Of a stretch of DNA of 64,000 nucleotides, positions 1 to 12,608 are shown piece after piece; positions within the stretch are counted from its first letter, which is position 1; the number at the start of each line of letters is the position of its first letter. A program made the position numbers and the translations under genes. The stretch comes from Anagrus nilaparvatae. Its lineage: Eukaryota > Arthropoda > Insecta > Hymenoptera > Mymaridae. The DNA lies in the NCBI GenBank assembly GCA_022575985.1, contig JAKSXM010000007.1:57504501-57568500 (forward strand). The letters are read 5' to 3'. The notes beneath the pieces are model-generated. The model did not search any database and was not told the origin of the DNA. It saw only the letters and a program-made list of their open reading frames with translations.

Positions 1-2956
1 TTTTTTATTTATTTTTTTTTAATTTTTAAAGCCAAATGGATCCACTATTCTAGGACAGATGATTATTTCGGTATTAACTATCCCTAAGGGGTTGATATCA
101 CATTTCCTAAAGATTTTTGGTAAAAACTGGCCTTAGATACGTAAAGATTCAAATTACTTTCTAGGGGATATTTTCAAGCCAAAATATTCATTTTTTTGTA
201 TCAAAATTCATCTGTTCAAGAATGGTCGATTAGGCGCTAATGGGTTAATAAACAAATTTTTATTATTTTATTAACAATTGCTTCAGAATTCAAACCCTAA
301 ATAACCTAAACATACTCTGAAAAAAAACCGTTTGCGGAAATATTCCACTTTTGGTTAGCAGCTAGCAGAATTTGACTTTTGGGTATCGGAATTTTTTCCT
401 TGCTGAATCGTATCACTCTGGACATATCTTAAATGAACGAAAAAACATTTTTTTTCAATTGTTTCAGGTCATTTGCAATCGTTTAATTGATCAAGGAAAA
501 AAATTGCACTACCCAAAAAAGGAAATTCCGTTAGCCATAAGCGTATTTTTTTTCAGTGTATAAAAATCTCAACAATACACCACAAACCCAGCAGACCTCT
601 TTTCCCCATCTAAAAATCAGTAAAACCTACACAAAATAATTAATAAACATTATAAAACAAAAAATGTTGCAAGAATTATTAAAAAAAATTACATAACCTA
701 TAAGTACTTATAACAACCGATGAGTCAGAAAAAGAAAAAGAAATGCAATATTTTGTAGTATAGTAAAGTAGCGAGGTCGTTGTTTCCGGTTATAATAATA
801 CTGTGAAAGAATAAATAAAAATTATTATTACATTATGAGATACAATAATAATACTATTACACTATTTTACCTTGTTTTTTAAAAATTTTAATCTTTCATT
901 ATTGTTTTAAAAAAGAGTTTTTTTTGTAGGCGTTTAATAGTGTACATTTTTATATTTAATTCAAGTGTGGTTATTAACACTGTTTATGTTTTGTATCATT
1001 TTTTACTTTATTGACCATCAAACACACACGCGACTTTAATTTTTTTTTTTATGAGCTGTATCGAATGACTTTTTGTTGAAAATAATTAGGATCGAATTTC
1101 AGTTTCTTTGTTGTTTTACATGGTTTCTGTATTGTATTTTTTTGGATTCTAAAAAACAAAATTTAATTATTTTTTTTACTTAAATGGGTTTTAAATTTTT
1201 TTAAAAATGATAGAATAATTTGATTTAGTTTGTTATGTAAGAGATAAAATTTCAAGTCATCGTAATTTTTGATTATAAAATATGAGAGTATAATATGTAA
1301 GTGGTTCTGATAATAGTTTAGATGTTATGAAACTAACATTTTGTATATGGTTGGTTATTTTATAATTTTGATCGTCTTTTGGTTATTTTATAATCTTGAT
1401 CGTCTGAAGTACTTACTTCAGAAATCAGGAAAAAAAATTTTTTTTGTTGATTTTATCAAATTTTTTTCAACAGTTTTTGCCCAAATAATGCAAAAAATAT
1501 GCTTGCAATTTTTTATAAAAATTCTTTGACAGACGTGAGATAAATCATTAATTTTATCTTTGATAATAAATGAAATGACTTAAAAAAAGGGAATAACCCA
1601 ATTACTTATAAAATTTTCAAAAGAATTTTTTGAAAATTTACAATTAGGCTCTATTCAATGTATGAAAAAAACTAGGTGAAAAAAATTTGGGTAATTTTCA
1701 GTTCAATCATTGATTCTTTACTCATACATAAACCTAATTACGTCTGTTACCAATGACAGAAATTAAAAATTTGCGCTGTTAACGGAAGTTTTTGTAACTT
1801 TAGGCCCGGAATTTAAATCTGCCGATGAGAGAAATGATAAATATTTTCTTAGAGTGAGGAAGGGTCAGACTAAATATCCCCATTTCTTCTTTCGGTTAGA
1901 AAAGTACCACCTTGCGCACACGTTAAGAAAACAACTATTTTTGCATTGCCCAAAGCCTTATTAGTGACAAGTACCTGCAATAATTAAACTGAATAACTAA
2001 AAAACAAGATATCAAAAACTAAAAAAATCATTAAAATACCTGATTTTCTTAAACAATTTGCCATATACATAATTTAGATATCTTACATAAACTTGCAATT
2101 GAAGTATAAGAAAATTTTTTTTTTTCTAACATTGAGTAACAAAATTTTTCTAATATCGATTATTTGTTTTAATGTCATTTCATAAAATTAAAATAGAATT
2201 AAACAAGTAAAAAATAATTATACTTCGGTATTATTATTATTTACAACTTGCATAACGATAAATAACTAAATTTATTCACGTACATTAATTATTGTGATGC
2301 CGAAGAGGAAAAAAAAAATATTAGAAAAAAAATTTTTTTTTTTGTTACGTAATTAAATATTTTTTTTTCTTCAGATTAATAAAATAAATATTAGAATCTA
2401 TAATATTAGAATCTATAATATAATATTAATTAAAAAAAATTAATTTCTCTTTTTATTTCAAGCATGCAAATTAAAAACTAATATTTTTGTTTTCTATTTT
2501 TTTTAAATATTATGCTCTCATAATTTTTTTGATTAACTTTTTTTTTTTTTTATGTATTTATAATTTATTATATGCTTTCTTAACGCTTTTGATAATAATA
2601 ATAATTTTTTTTTTTAATTTTTAAACATGCAAAAAAATTATGTAAAAAAAAAAAGAAAGTTTTTTTTTAGATACTTTTTATTTTTTTTTAATAAGTAATT
2701 AATAAAAATTGATGAATATTTTTACAATTTAGATGACAGTTTTTTTCTATTTATTTATTTATTAGTTTTGTGAAATAGTAAAGTGTATACTTTCTCGTGA
2801 GCTGTGTTTAATTATTTTTAAATTGTAGGTAATAACTTTATTATGCTGAGACAGTGTACTGTTTGAAGAAATTTTTTTATGGCTTTTTAATTATTACTTT
2901 AATTTTTAGTATTTTGCTTGCTGTGTTTACAGAGAAGTTTGTATGTTAATTTGTAA
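1..2956. other. AT-rich non-coding stretch
   Basis: Nearly all A/T with long homopolymer runs. I see no supportable gene. The short open frames here are A/T chance frames without recognisable domains or splice context. A slightly less AT-rich patch lies near 1800-1975 but I cannot assign it. Confidence 0.6.
1353..1407. repeat. 28-bp tandem direct repeat (2 copies)
   Basis: The phrase GGTTATTTTATAAT.TTGAT followed by CGTC occurs at 1353 and again at 1381, a head-to-tail duplication with a 28-bp period and one or two mismatches. Simple local duplication, no evident function. Confidence 0.6.
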
Positions 2957-3173
2957 AGCCCTCTCTCCACATGGGTTTAAATTTACAGAAACTTAAAAGT
3001 CGCCTAGTGTAGCCGGAAGAATCATAAAAAAAAATGAAATAATAAACCCGTCCCAATAGCGAATATTACACCATCTCTAATGCTAACGAATAAGAGATGG
3101 CAGGTTTTTCGTTAATGGCACACAAAAATTAATTCTCTACAGGCGACTTTTAAACCTATGTGGAGAGAGGGCT
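2957..3173. mobile_element. MITE with AGCCCTCTCTCCACA inverted ends, TAA target duplication
   Basis: The left end AGCCCTCTCTCCACATGGG is matched in inverse at the right end (GTGGAGAGAGGGCT at 3160-3173). A second inverted block, AAAAGTCGCCT near 2994-3005 against AGGCGACTTTT near 3141-3151, extends the arms. Both ends are flanked by TAA (2954-2956 and 3174-3176). The 217-bp length, no coding capacity and a 3-bp TWA duplication are typical of PIF/Harbinger-type MITEs; the superfamily call is inference from duplication and terminus form. Confidence 0.75.
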
Positions 3174-3657
3174 TAAAAGGAAGATTTTTGAATTTTGAGC
3201 AGAATAATAAAAATTGTCCTACGAAGGGTTTTTTAATGTATTCTTAATGAAATTCGTGATTAAACTGTAGAGTATTTTATAAAAATGTGCACATAATACA
3301 GGTAAAAAGATATTAAAAAATTAGTAATAATGAGGCTGATTATTAATTTAAATAAAGTACTAACTTTGATCATTTTTAAGGCCTTTTTCTAAAAATAGAG
3401 ATTTTTACCACCAAGTAAATTTAAGAAATTCATTATTTTTGGGGTCAAATTAATGATCAACACGCTTTAAAAAATTTATTTTTGAGTTAGAAAACTGATG
3501 AGTGACCAAAACCTTCCTGTTTACACTAAATAAGTTGCTTAGATTTTTAGAGCATTCCAATATTTTAGCCGAAATTTTAGCAAATTTTTTCAATTTAGTT
3601 AAATTATCTTACAATTTTAGAAGTTTACGAGTATTAAATTTTTGAAAAATATTAGAA
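3174..3657. other. AT-rich spacer, nothing seen
   Basis: No gene, RNA or clear repeat recognised. Confidence 0.5.
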
Positions 3658-3850
3658 ATCTAGTGTCCAGAAAAATAAAGAATGGCCTGAATTTTACATA
3701 AATTACCTACTGATGCGAAGCTGAGGTTTATAGACAAGAGTCGAATACAATTTTTTTGCATCAGAAGTGAGATAACACGATTTTTTCTGCAGCCAAGTGG
3801 CCGAGAAATACGTGATTTCTGGCCACTAACCAGAAAATTTGTTTTCAAAT
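3658..3850 (+). repeat. Dispersed double-hairpin repeat, copy A (degenerate)
   Basis: Carries the family phrases CCAGAAAAATAAAGAATGG, GATGCGAAGCTGAGG, ACAAGAGTCG, and the second hairpin GAGATAACACG .. AAATACGTGATTTCTGGCC ending ACCAGAAAA. It lacks the half-arm (TGCGATTTGGG.CATTCTTTA) seen in the copies at 18.8, 35.4 and 39.3 kb, as if deleted between GAGGTT and TATAGACAAG. This is the oldest-looking copy. Confidence 0.65.
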
Positions 3851-3937
3851 AAAAACACAAAAGCAACAGAATTTCTGTTATACTTCTTGGACCCATTTTT
3901 TAATTACTAGATGAAAAGTCTGAAAAGTTTTTAATCG

Positions 3938-4098
3938 ATTTTCGGATTCCCTGGAAAATTTTACTTAAACCAATTTCAGATATACATGGCTAGGCTGCTT
4001 TGCTTGAAATTCTAATAAAGCAACCTAGCAGTGTACTTAAAATTTGCTTCAAGAGAAGGACTTAAGTAAAATTTTCTAAAGAATCCGAAAAACTACTA
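3938..4098. repeat. Short palindromic element
   Basis: Arms TTTTCGGATTC..GGAAAATTTTACTTAA (about 3940-3967) and its inverse (about 4063-4097). A nested second pair, GGCTAGGCTGCTTTGCTT and AAAGCAACCTAGC, sits in the middle. No coding potential. A related GTTGCTTCGCTTGAA / TTGCTTGAA pair occurs near 60.51-60.57 kb. Confidence 0.6.
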
Positions 4099-7000
4099 AA
4101 ATATTTTCGGAATGTTTATCCGGTGACAGAAAATCAAAATTGAATAATTTATTCTTGCCAGAATTCGCCAAGAGCCTAGAAATTCTGTTGCTTTTATGTT
4201 ATTTTTTTTACCAGGGTTTTTTTAAATAAAAATTCATAGTATTTATATAGTTCTATTTTTTTTTTAATTTTAAATATTTCAAATTCTTTAATTTCAAAAT
4301 TTATACTTAAAATACCAAAGTTTTTTACCTAGGGTTATAAAAAATCAAGTTTTTATAAAATAAAACGAATGAAACAATTTGTAATTTCTAAGATTTCCTT
4401 GACAATTTTTTTTTTTACGATTTCCAAAAACAAAAAAACTATTTTGTAACTTCACAAATACCAATTTTCAATTTCGAAACTTTTTTTTTCCATAGAATTT
4501 AATTAACACAATTTAATACTAATTTTTCTAAAAAAATAAAAAAAAAAAAGAATAATAGAAAATATTTTTTCTTAAAAAACCAATAAAAATATTAACCTCG
4601 CATAATATAAGTAATAAAAACTCTCATTTTTTTTTAATAAAACAAATTCAAAAAAAAAAAGTCAGAGTAATAAAATTAATTACACATAATCTACTTAATA
4701 TATTCAAGAACAAATACATTAAAAAATAGTAAAATTATTTTTATATAAACAAAAAAAGGTTAAAATTAAATAAAATTATAGACTGTGCAGAATTATTATC
4801 TGTTTTTTAACAATTAGAGCATGATAAAATCTATATTTAAAGATTGATCAAAACTGATATTATTTATAAAGTGTACACTGTAAGAAATATTTTTTTTTAT
4901 TTATAGTTCAGATTTTGCTCATAAGAAAATATAATTTTTTTAATTATGAGTATTCTGGTCATTTTTCACAAAATATGGGCGATTTTTTTACTTGAGCCAA
5001 AACTTGAGTTACGAAAACCCCAAAATATTTCAAATTCATGCTCTAAAAAGGATAAGCCTATCCATATGGTCTATCTACAGAATCTATCTTCAACCCAACC
5101 CTAATTAAATAACTCAAAATTAATGAAAACAAAAGTATATGCAATAAAAAACAGTTACTTATTACATAAAAAGCCACCCTTTAAAAAAGAACTCAAAACA
5201 CTAGAGCATGAACTATTACCGTTTTTCCTCTAAATTACGATAATTTAATGATTATAAAATTCATAACACACACACACGTGCAATTATATTTAGTCTTTCT
5301 GGCGTAAAATATATTTTAGTAACGGAACTTCTTAAACAACAAAAAATTAATAGATTTTTTTTAATAATTCCAATAGCACTAAAAATTTCCACCAATAAAA
5401 AGAAAGTTCATTTTTATATAGACTAAAATTTATTATTTCATAAATCAAGCATAAATCCTAAAAAAAAACTTTTACTAATTTAAGGCATCTATATAATTAA
5501 AAATAATGACATATTATTATTTACGTAATTTATCAAAAGACAATTATGACGAAATAACAATTTTGCAAAAAAAAAAAACATACATGATTTCCTGGCCTAT
5601 TAGTTCCTCTCTCTTTCTAAAATAAATAAATAAAAAATTGCAGGTTCATAGAGTTTTTTAAGAGAGCGAGATAGTAGAATTATTATAAAAAAAGGAGGTG
5701 GACGTTTTTTATAATGCGAGAGAGGAGCATCGCTTTAATACTTAATGTATTAAACGGACAGTCAGGTTTTAACCGTTAACAAGTTAATAACGTTTTTATT
5801 TTTTAAGTTTTTTGTTATTTTTTTTTTTTTTGGTTATCTTTTTTAAAAATAATAAAAGTGAAAGTGGGTGGTGTTGTGAGTGTCTTTATTGTTTTATAGT
5901 ATGACGAGATTCTCTCTAAAAGTGTTGTGATTTAAATTAATGTGATTATGAGTTTTGAATTTAAATTAAGGTAGTTAGGAAGTGTGCCTAATTTTGATTA
6001 CAAATAGAGGAAATCCCCCTTAAATTATTTATTTATCTTTTTTTTTTTAGTGTAAAGATTATTACAAAATTTATTTAGTTTTGTGTCAAGGATTCTGTTT
6101 ATTTCTTTGACAATATTATATAAAAATTGTGCAATTTAAAACGTCTAATAAAGGAGTTTTAAATAGGGAGGATATACAATTTTTTTTTTCTTGGCTATTT
6201 AGGGAAAGTTGAATTTGATTTATTATAAAAAATTTTAAATATTTTGCCCTGAAGCTTTTTTATTATTAAAATTGAGAGATTAAAAAGTTTATGTAGAAAA
6301 ATTTGAGACAATTGAAAATTATTTTCTCATACTTTCATTTTTATATTTTTTTTCTCTGTGTCTGAAAATTTAATTCACTTTTTTTTATACTGGAATAATA
6401 AAAAAAAACATGAGAATTTATTCATGTTAATTTTTGTTAAACAAACGAAAAACTCGATAGAGGTGGTAATAATTGCAAAATTGTCAATATTTAGGTTGCA
6501 TACACCTGCAGATAGAAAAATTAAAGAATAATTTATTGTATCGTAAATCCGGTATTTAAAAAAAAAAATATTTTATAACTTCCTTGTATTATTTATTAAT
6601 AAAATTTATACTTATTATTTTAGAATTTATTTATTATAACGTAATAAATTTAATTGTATATATGTGTCTGAGTTTGTGTGTAATCATTGTAAGAAAATCT
6701 TTATCAGACTGTGTAAAATAACCATCGTGTTTTTTTTTTCTTTTTTGTTGTTATGAGAGACGAAGGAAATTAGAACAGAAATATAAAATTAAGTTAATAA
6801 AAAAGACAGATTTTTATATTATTGTGGTCCGTTATTTTGTTTTTGTTGGGAATTAGGTGCTTTTTTAGTGATTTGGTATTAATGTTTGAGATCTTTGACA
6901 TTTCAGTCCATGTAATATTTTTTAAATGATATAGACACTGTTAAAAGTGTTAATAAATTAATTAGTAAATTTTTGGTAAATTTACGAAATTAAATATTTT

Positions 7001-9029
7001 TTTGTAGATTTCGATAATTTGAGCTTTCCCACCATAATCCTATTTACCAAAAATAGAAAAAGTTTTGGAAAAAATTAATTTTAAAGTGATTTGACTAATT
7101 ATGGTTCAATATCATTTAACAGGATAGATTATTGTGAAACCGAACTTTAAAATGAATTTTTTGTTAACAGGATTAAGATACGAAAATTCAAATTAATTGA
7201 AATTTGCAAATTTTTAAATTAATAAATACACTGTAAGCAAATTTTAGCAAAAAGTTGTTTACTGGAGTCCTTTAGGCCTGATTGAGACTTCAATATTTTA
7301 GTTAATATTAAATGCTTCCTGGAAACCTTAGGGATTTTCCATTGATGTAATATTATTTTCATAAAATCTGCTAACTTCATGCATTTTCGCCACATGTCTT
7401 TCAAATTCTCATAATTTATTTTTCATAATTTTCAAAATTCAATAAATATTTGAAGAAAAAAAGCCCATAAAAATCACATTCCAACCTTTTTATTACTCAA
7501 ATACCCATAAAAATTGTAATAACAGTTCTCTCCATATTTATTTATTACACAATTTAAAAAAAAAAATAGAAATTACACATCTAAACACACGGAAAAAAAA
7601 TTGACACCACATAAATAGTATAACACTAGAATGAAAGTGCACACACATTTATAATAATAAATTATAGTCTCTTTGGGAAAGTTTTTATTTATAAATACCG
7701 GCATAAAAAAAATGTTTATTTTCTATTTAGCAGAAAAAAAATTAAGATAAAATTATATTTAAACAATTAGCCAGTGTACTATTTCGAAAAAAAACATTTT
7801 CTTTTTTTCAAATCTTATCAAATACAGTTTTTGGTGACAATTTTATGAGATAAAAGGAGATTGGTTTTTGCTTTCTCCTTATATTTTATTTATAATATCC
7901 AAGAGATGCTTAAATACTTGCAACTTTTACTTTTTTTTCGAGGCTAATAAAATACAAATTTTTGCTACTGTTTTTTTTCTAATTTTATTTTTTATTGTCA
8001 TTTTAATATTTATTATTAGATTAGAAAGTTAATTTTATTCAAATTATTTTATTTGATGAGTAATTTTATATTTTTTCATTGTTTTTCTAAGAATTTAAAT
8101 TATTTTTTTATTATTTTTTTTTTATGAATTTTAAACTTGACGTTTTTTATGCTTTTGTTTCAGTGATAAAAAATTTTGATAACAAGTATTATTGTCTTAA
8201 AGAAATAGAAAACAATGACCAAGAATTCGTTAAATTATCTGACATAACCTCAAAAAAAAAAATTAATGTGTAAATAATCATAATCCTAACCTAAAAAAAT
8301 GACAAGTTTGAAAAAAAAAAGTTTCTAATGTGTTTTCTTTTTTTAATGCACATAGAAAAAAAAACCGCAATATTAAAGGCATTCATCAACTTATGACCTG
8401 TATTTATGTGTATGAGCTTCACACTTGTTGTGTGTTCTTTTATAGTAATCCGTTATATTATATCTAATGTGTTATAATAATGATGATTATTATGATGACC
8501 AGTTACGTTTAATTTTTTAGATGTTGTTTTCTAATTTTTTTTTTTTTTTTTTATTAATTTGGTCTAAATTGATAAATGTTAAATTTAATACTTTTAAGAT
8601 TAGATAAGATGTTTTTTAAATTTCTCTTTCGCCTGTTTTTCTTTTTTTATCTAATAGGTTTTTTTTTAGGATATTTTTGACGTAAATTGACTGTATAATG
8701 ATGACGTTATGTGTGTTTTGAAATTTTAATATTTTGTTTTTTTTTTTTATATACGTTTATGTTAATTTTATACTTGAAAAGCGTGTGTTTTGAATATTTT
8801 TTTGCTATTGTTTGTGTTTTTTTTTGGTTTTTGGGGAATTTCGGGGTGAAGTAGTTAATTTTTATTATAAAAGTGATGAGTGTTTTATCAAAAATTTAAT
8901 GTGACAAAATTATGATAAATTGATTCTTAAATTTTAATTTATTCAGAAATTTTATTTAGTAATAGATGAATGAATAAATTTTTCAAAATTTAAATTTCTT
9001 ATATGTTAAAATAAGTTAATGTAAATTTT
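4099..9029. other. AT-rich non-coding stretch
   Basis: Roughly 5 kb of A/T-dominated sequence with homopolymers and AT microsatellites. I found no coding exon, RNA gene or confident inverted-repeat element. A GA-rich patch near 5600-5770 (repeated AGAGAG tracts) is the only compositional break and could be a distal promoter of the downstream gene, but nothing proves it. Confidence 0.5.
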
Positions 9030-9446
9030 TAGAATTTTTTCTCGCAAGAGAAATGTGTTTTCAATACTATAAATACAAGAATCTTGCTAAAATTTAAACA
9101 TACCTAATTTACACTTAAAGAGCTTATCAGGTTTTTCCCAAGTAGGGTTTTCTCCTGAAATGTTGTGTTCACTATTTCAAGTCATGTTACTTCTAACTTC
9201 ATGATAGAGGGTAGGCATTAGGCAATGCCTCTTAGGCATTCAATTAAAATTTAGATTTTTTCAAGTCAGCCGTTTCAGAAAAAATATTTTGCCATATCAG
9301 GGAATCGAACCCGAGACCCTGCGCTTAAATGCATGAGCGCTACTCCTTTGACGACTTAGGCTGTATTCTGTCAATCTCAGTGAGATCATCATTACTTTAT
9401 TTATAGTATCTAAATGACATTTCTCTTGCGAGAAAAAAAAAATTTG
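9030..9446. mobile_element. MITE with TTTTTCTCGCAAGAGAAATGT inverted ends
   Basis: The terminus TTTTTCTCGCAAGAGAAATG at about 9036-9054 is matched in inverse by CATTTCTCTTGCGAGAAAAA at about 9417-9436. The similarity continues inward through ACTATAAATA on both sides (about 45-50 bp with mismatches). The outer boundary is blurred by T/A runs, so no target duplication can be read. It encloses a tRNA-like block (9295-9362). A second partial copy lies at about 18560-18600. Confidence 0.7.
9295..9362 (-). other. tRNA-like sequence (SINE head or tRNA relic) inside a MITE
   Basis: Read on the minus strand, the segment contains a perfect pol III B box, GGTTCGATTCC (plus coordinates 9301-9311), a GCC..GGC pairing at its ends, and a five-pair GCGCT/AGCGC stem in the anticodon-arm position. 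The loop there is ten bases, too long for a working tRNA, and the A box is poor. I read it as a tRNA-derived relic, not a functional tRNA gene. Confidence 0.55.
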
Positions 9447-12069
9447 TTCCTTTTAAAATGATTTTATACTTTCTTGAAGTTTATTTACCATTAATTTATT
9501 TTGAAATATAGGGTGTCTAAAAATTGCAACCCAACTTACTTCCTAAATTTTGTAAAAATATTCATTCTCTAAATTTCTGATAAAAACTAACAAAAAACTA
9601 TCAATCTCAAGATCAAAACATAACTCAATCTCTCGTCAAAATTTTCAAAATTTTCTCTACTTTTAAATGTAACTAGATTAGAAAAAACTTTTAAAACAAA
9701 ATTTAAATAGATAATAAGAATTCGTGCAGTAAAATAATAAAAATATTAATAATTAATAGTACTATAATAATAAACTTTTTTTTTAAATAGATATTTACTT
9801 ATGGATAGAAAGTTTAGCTATAATAATTAGATATTTATTTTATTAAAATTTTTCACACGCAAATTTAATATATATATATTTTCTTATAATTATAACTATT
9901 AATAAGATGAGATATTTTTTTTTTCTTTAAAAATTTGAAAATTTCTTAGATTTTTTTAGTATATTACTATAATATACTTACTTGAAACAATTTTTCAAAG
10001 ATTTTATCTTAAAAAACATGAAAAAAAAAAATAATAATTTTAAAGGTTAAATATTTTTTCTACATTTTAATTCAAAAATAAAAGTTTTACAATGAAACTA
10101 ACCATACGTAACAGGCTCTTAAATCAGATAAAAAATAATTTTCTAACATTATAATAATAATAATAGAGTTATATATACCTATAAATAAAAAAAAAACATA
10201 TATAGAAGGTCATTTAATATTATTATTGATAATAATAATTATTAAGTAAGAAAATAAAGTTTTGATTAGAAAAGAACGTGGGAATTTATTAACTTTAAAA
10301 AATAGGCCATTTCGCGGTTTTTTTATTTATATATTAACTTATAATAGAATGGTCAATTACTTATAATTGTTAATATACGTGTCAATAACATTTGGGTTTA
10401 AAGACCTTGTTATATATAAATGTGTTTCTTTTGTCACTTCAATTGTTAGTAATTTTATTTTAAAGATTAAATAAAAATCAGTTATTTTTTTTTTAATGTC
10501 AAGATAGAATTGATGTGTAGTAAGAAAATTTTTTGGTCGTGTTTTAATGCAATTATATGCTACTGTAATTATGGTATTATAATATACAGTTAAATAAATA
10601 TATAGGAAGGAAAAGTTATTGATAATTTTTTCTTTTTCTTATGGGAAAGAAAATTTCTAATCTTTAAAAGATTACTTTTATTCATAATTTAATTATGTTT
10701 GGTAATTTTATGTTTCCAATTAAGTGGTTTTTTAAGTAGTATAAAGGAGCTTTTGTTGAGAAAACGGTTTTGAGAATAGTTGTTTGTTAACCAAGTGAAA
10801 AAATTTGATTTTCATACAGGAGATAAATGATGATTAGGCGGAAACATACCGATAAAGTTTTTTTAAAGCAAAATTGCAGAATACTTTAGGAGCTAGTTTA
10901 ATGAAACTCAAAAGTTTCTTTGAAGTTTTTCCAAATTTTTTTTAGGAAATTTATTTCAAATGGTGTTAGAAAAATTTCGCATTAGTGCAACCTGTATTTA
11001 CCTTGGGTGCCAAAAACAACTACAAAACCTTAATTTAACTGGAGTATAAAATATTTATTAGAAAATCTTCAGTTAAGATTTTTCTTAATTTTTGTCCTAA
11101 ATATTGAACAATAAAAGTCATCTATTAAATAATAAAACCAAAAAATTTTCTTAACAATTTAGCAAAAGTTTTATTTTTGCTAACACAAAGTGACTTTGCA
11201 AATAAAACTCTTTTGATAAATTGATAAAATCTTTATTTTTATTCACAAACTTTTTTTATTTTCAAAACTTTTTATAACTTAAATTATATCTCTTCTATTA
11301 TACGATTTAAGTAAATAAAAAGTAGTATCAAATTTCGTCAAAACTTTCTAGATCGCACTTTTAAAAGAAATATTAAAGAACATATTTTTATTTCATTAGA
11401 AAGATAAAAGAACAATATTAAACTTTATTTTTAATTTAATTTAGTATATAATATTTTTAATTAAAAAAGTACTAGAATAATTTTCTTTTGTTTTATAATA
11501 TTTTTAGTTAAATTAACTTTCGAACTTAATAATAAAAAATAATTTTTAACGCATTTTTAAATAAAGTTAAATGTTTTCATTAAGGCAAGTTACGAAGATT
11601 ATTGATAATTTTGTGCAGCTGTTCTTGTTACTTAAATGGACCGTAGATTCTCTTCTATTTTTTTTTCTTTTATTACTGTAGACTTTCTCGCTGTTGCAAT
11701 TTTTTAATCAGACGATCGACTGTTAATCTTACGTTGAAATCAGTACTCAATAATTATTTTTAAATGTGCAAGTTTGTCACACCGCATTTAAAAGCGTGAT
11801 AGTATATGATTTTGCTAAAACCTCAAACCTCAAAAATTTAGCCTTGGAAATTTTAGTTTTATGTGCGTTTTTCATTAGCCGAGTTTCTTTTTATGTTATT
11901 ATATTTTAAGATATTAGTAGGTTTTATTCAAGGAAGTTAGCCTCTGTGTTTAATCTTTGAGATTTTTTTTTCTATTTATTATTATTGTATTTATTTATTC
12001 TGCCAAGACAAAAATATGACTAATGTGAGGGGCTAATAAATAATTATTTGGAGAATCTAAGATTCTTTA
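9447..12069. other. AT-rich non-coding stretch
   Basis: No gene or confident repeat recognised; long A/T tracts and short AT repeats only. Confidence 0.5.
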
Positions 12070-12608
12070 GTATATGCGCTGAGCCCCATTTTGTTGTCAC
12101 TTTTTATTACTGATAGCACCATGAAATTTTGCAACGAATTTTTTTGTTTTTTGGATCGCTGAATACGAAAATAAAACCCCTTTTTTCGGAAAATAGTCCG
12201 GTTTCCCAAAATAGAAATTTTGAGGTTATGTTTTTACCTACATTGTTTTAGTTGCCCACAACAATTAAGCGCTTCAATATTAGGTTGTTTTTATGTTTTG
12301 TTAATTTGTTAAGTATTTTCTTTTGTGGGCAACTGGGGCAATTTAGTCAAATAATATTTATTTTATTTTAAAACAAATATTATTTATTCGCATTTAGCGG
12401 CCAAAAAAACATAAGTAACCGATAAAAATCTTGAAAAATACACAAAACATAACCTCGAAATTCTTATTGTGGATAACTGGATTATTTTTGGTAAAAACGG
12501 ATTTCATATTCGTATTCAGTGACCCAAAAAACCGAAAAATTCGTTGGAAAATTTTATGGACCTTTTAGCTACAAAAAGTGACTACAAGATTTAGGGCTCT
12601 ACGCCTAA
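12070..12608. repeat. Palindromic element carrying the GGATCGCTGAATACGAA motif
   Basis: About 540 bp with inverted arms. Left phrases GAGCCC (12081), GTCACTTTTTATTAC, ATGAAATTTTGCAACGAA, TTTTTTGGATCGCTGAATAC and GAGGTTATGTTTT return in inverse on the right (AACATAACCTCGAAATT, GTATTCAGTGACCCAAAAAA, TTCGTTGGAAAATTTTATGG, AAAAAGTGACTAC, GGGCTC). It belongs to the motif-sharing group of foldback elements in this window. Confidence 0.7.
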
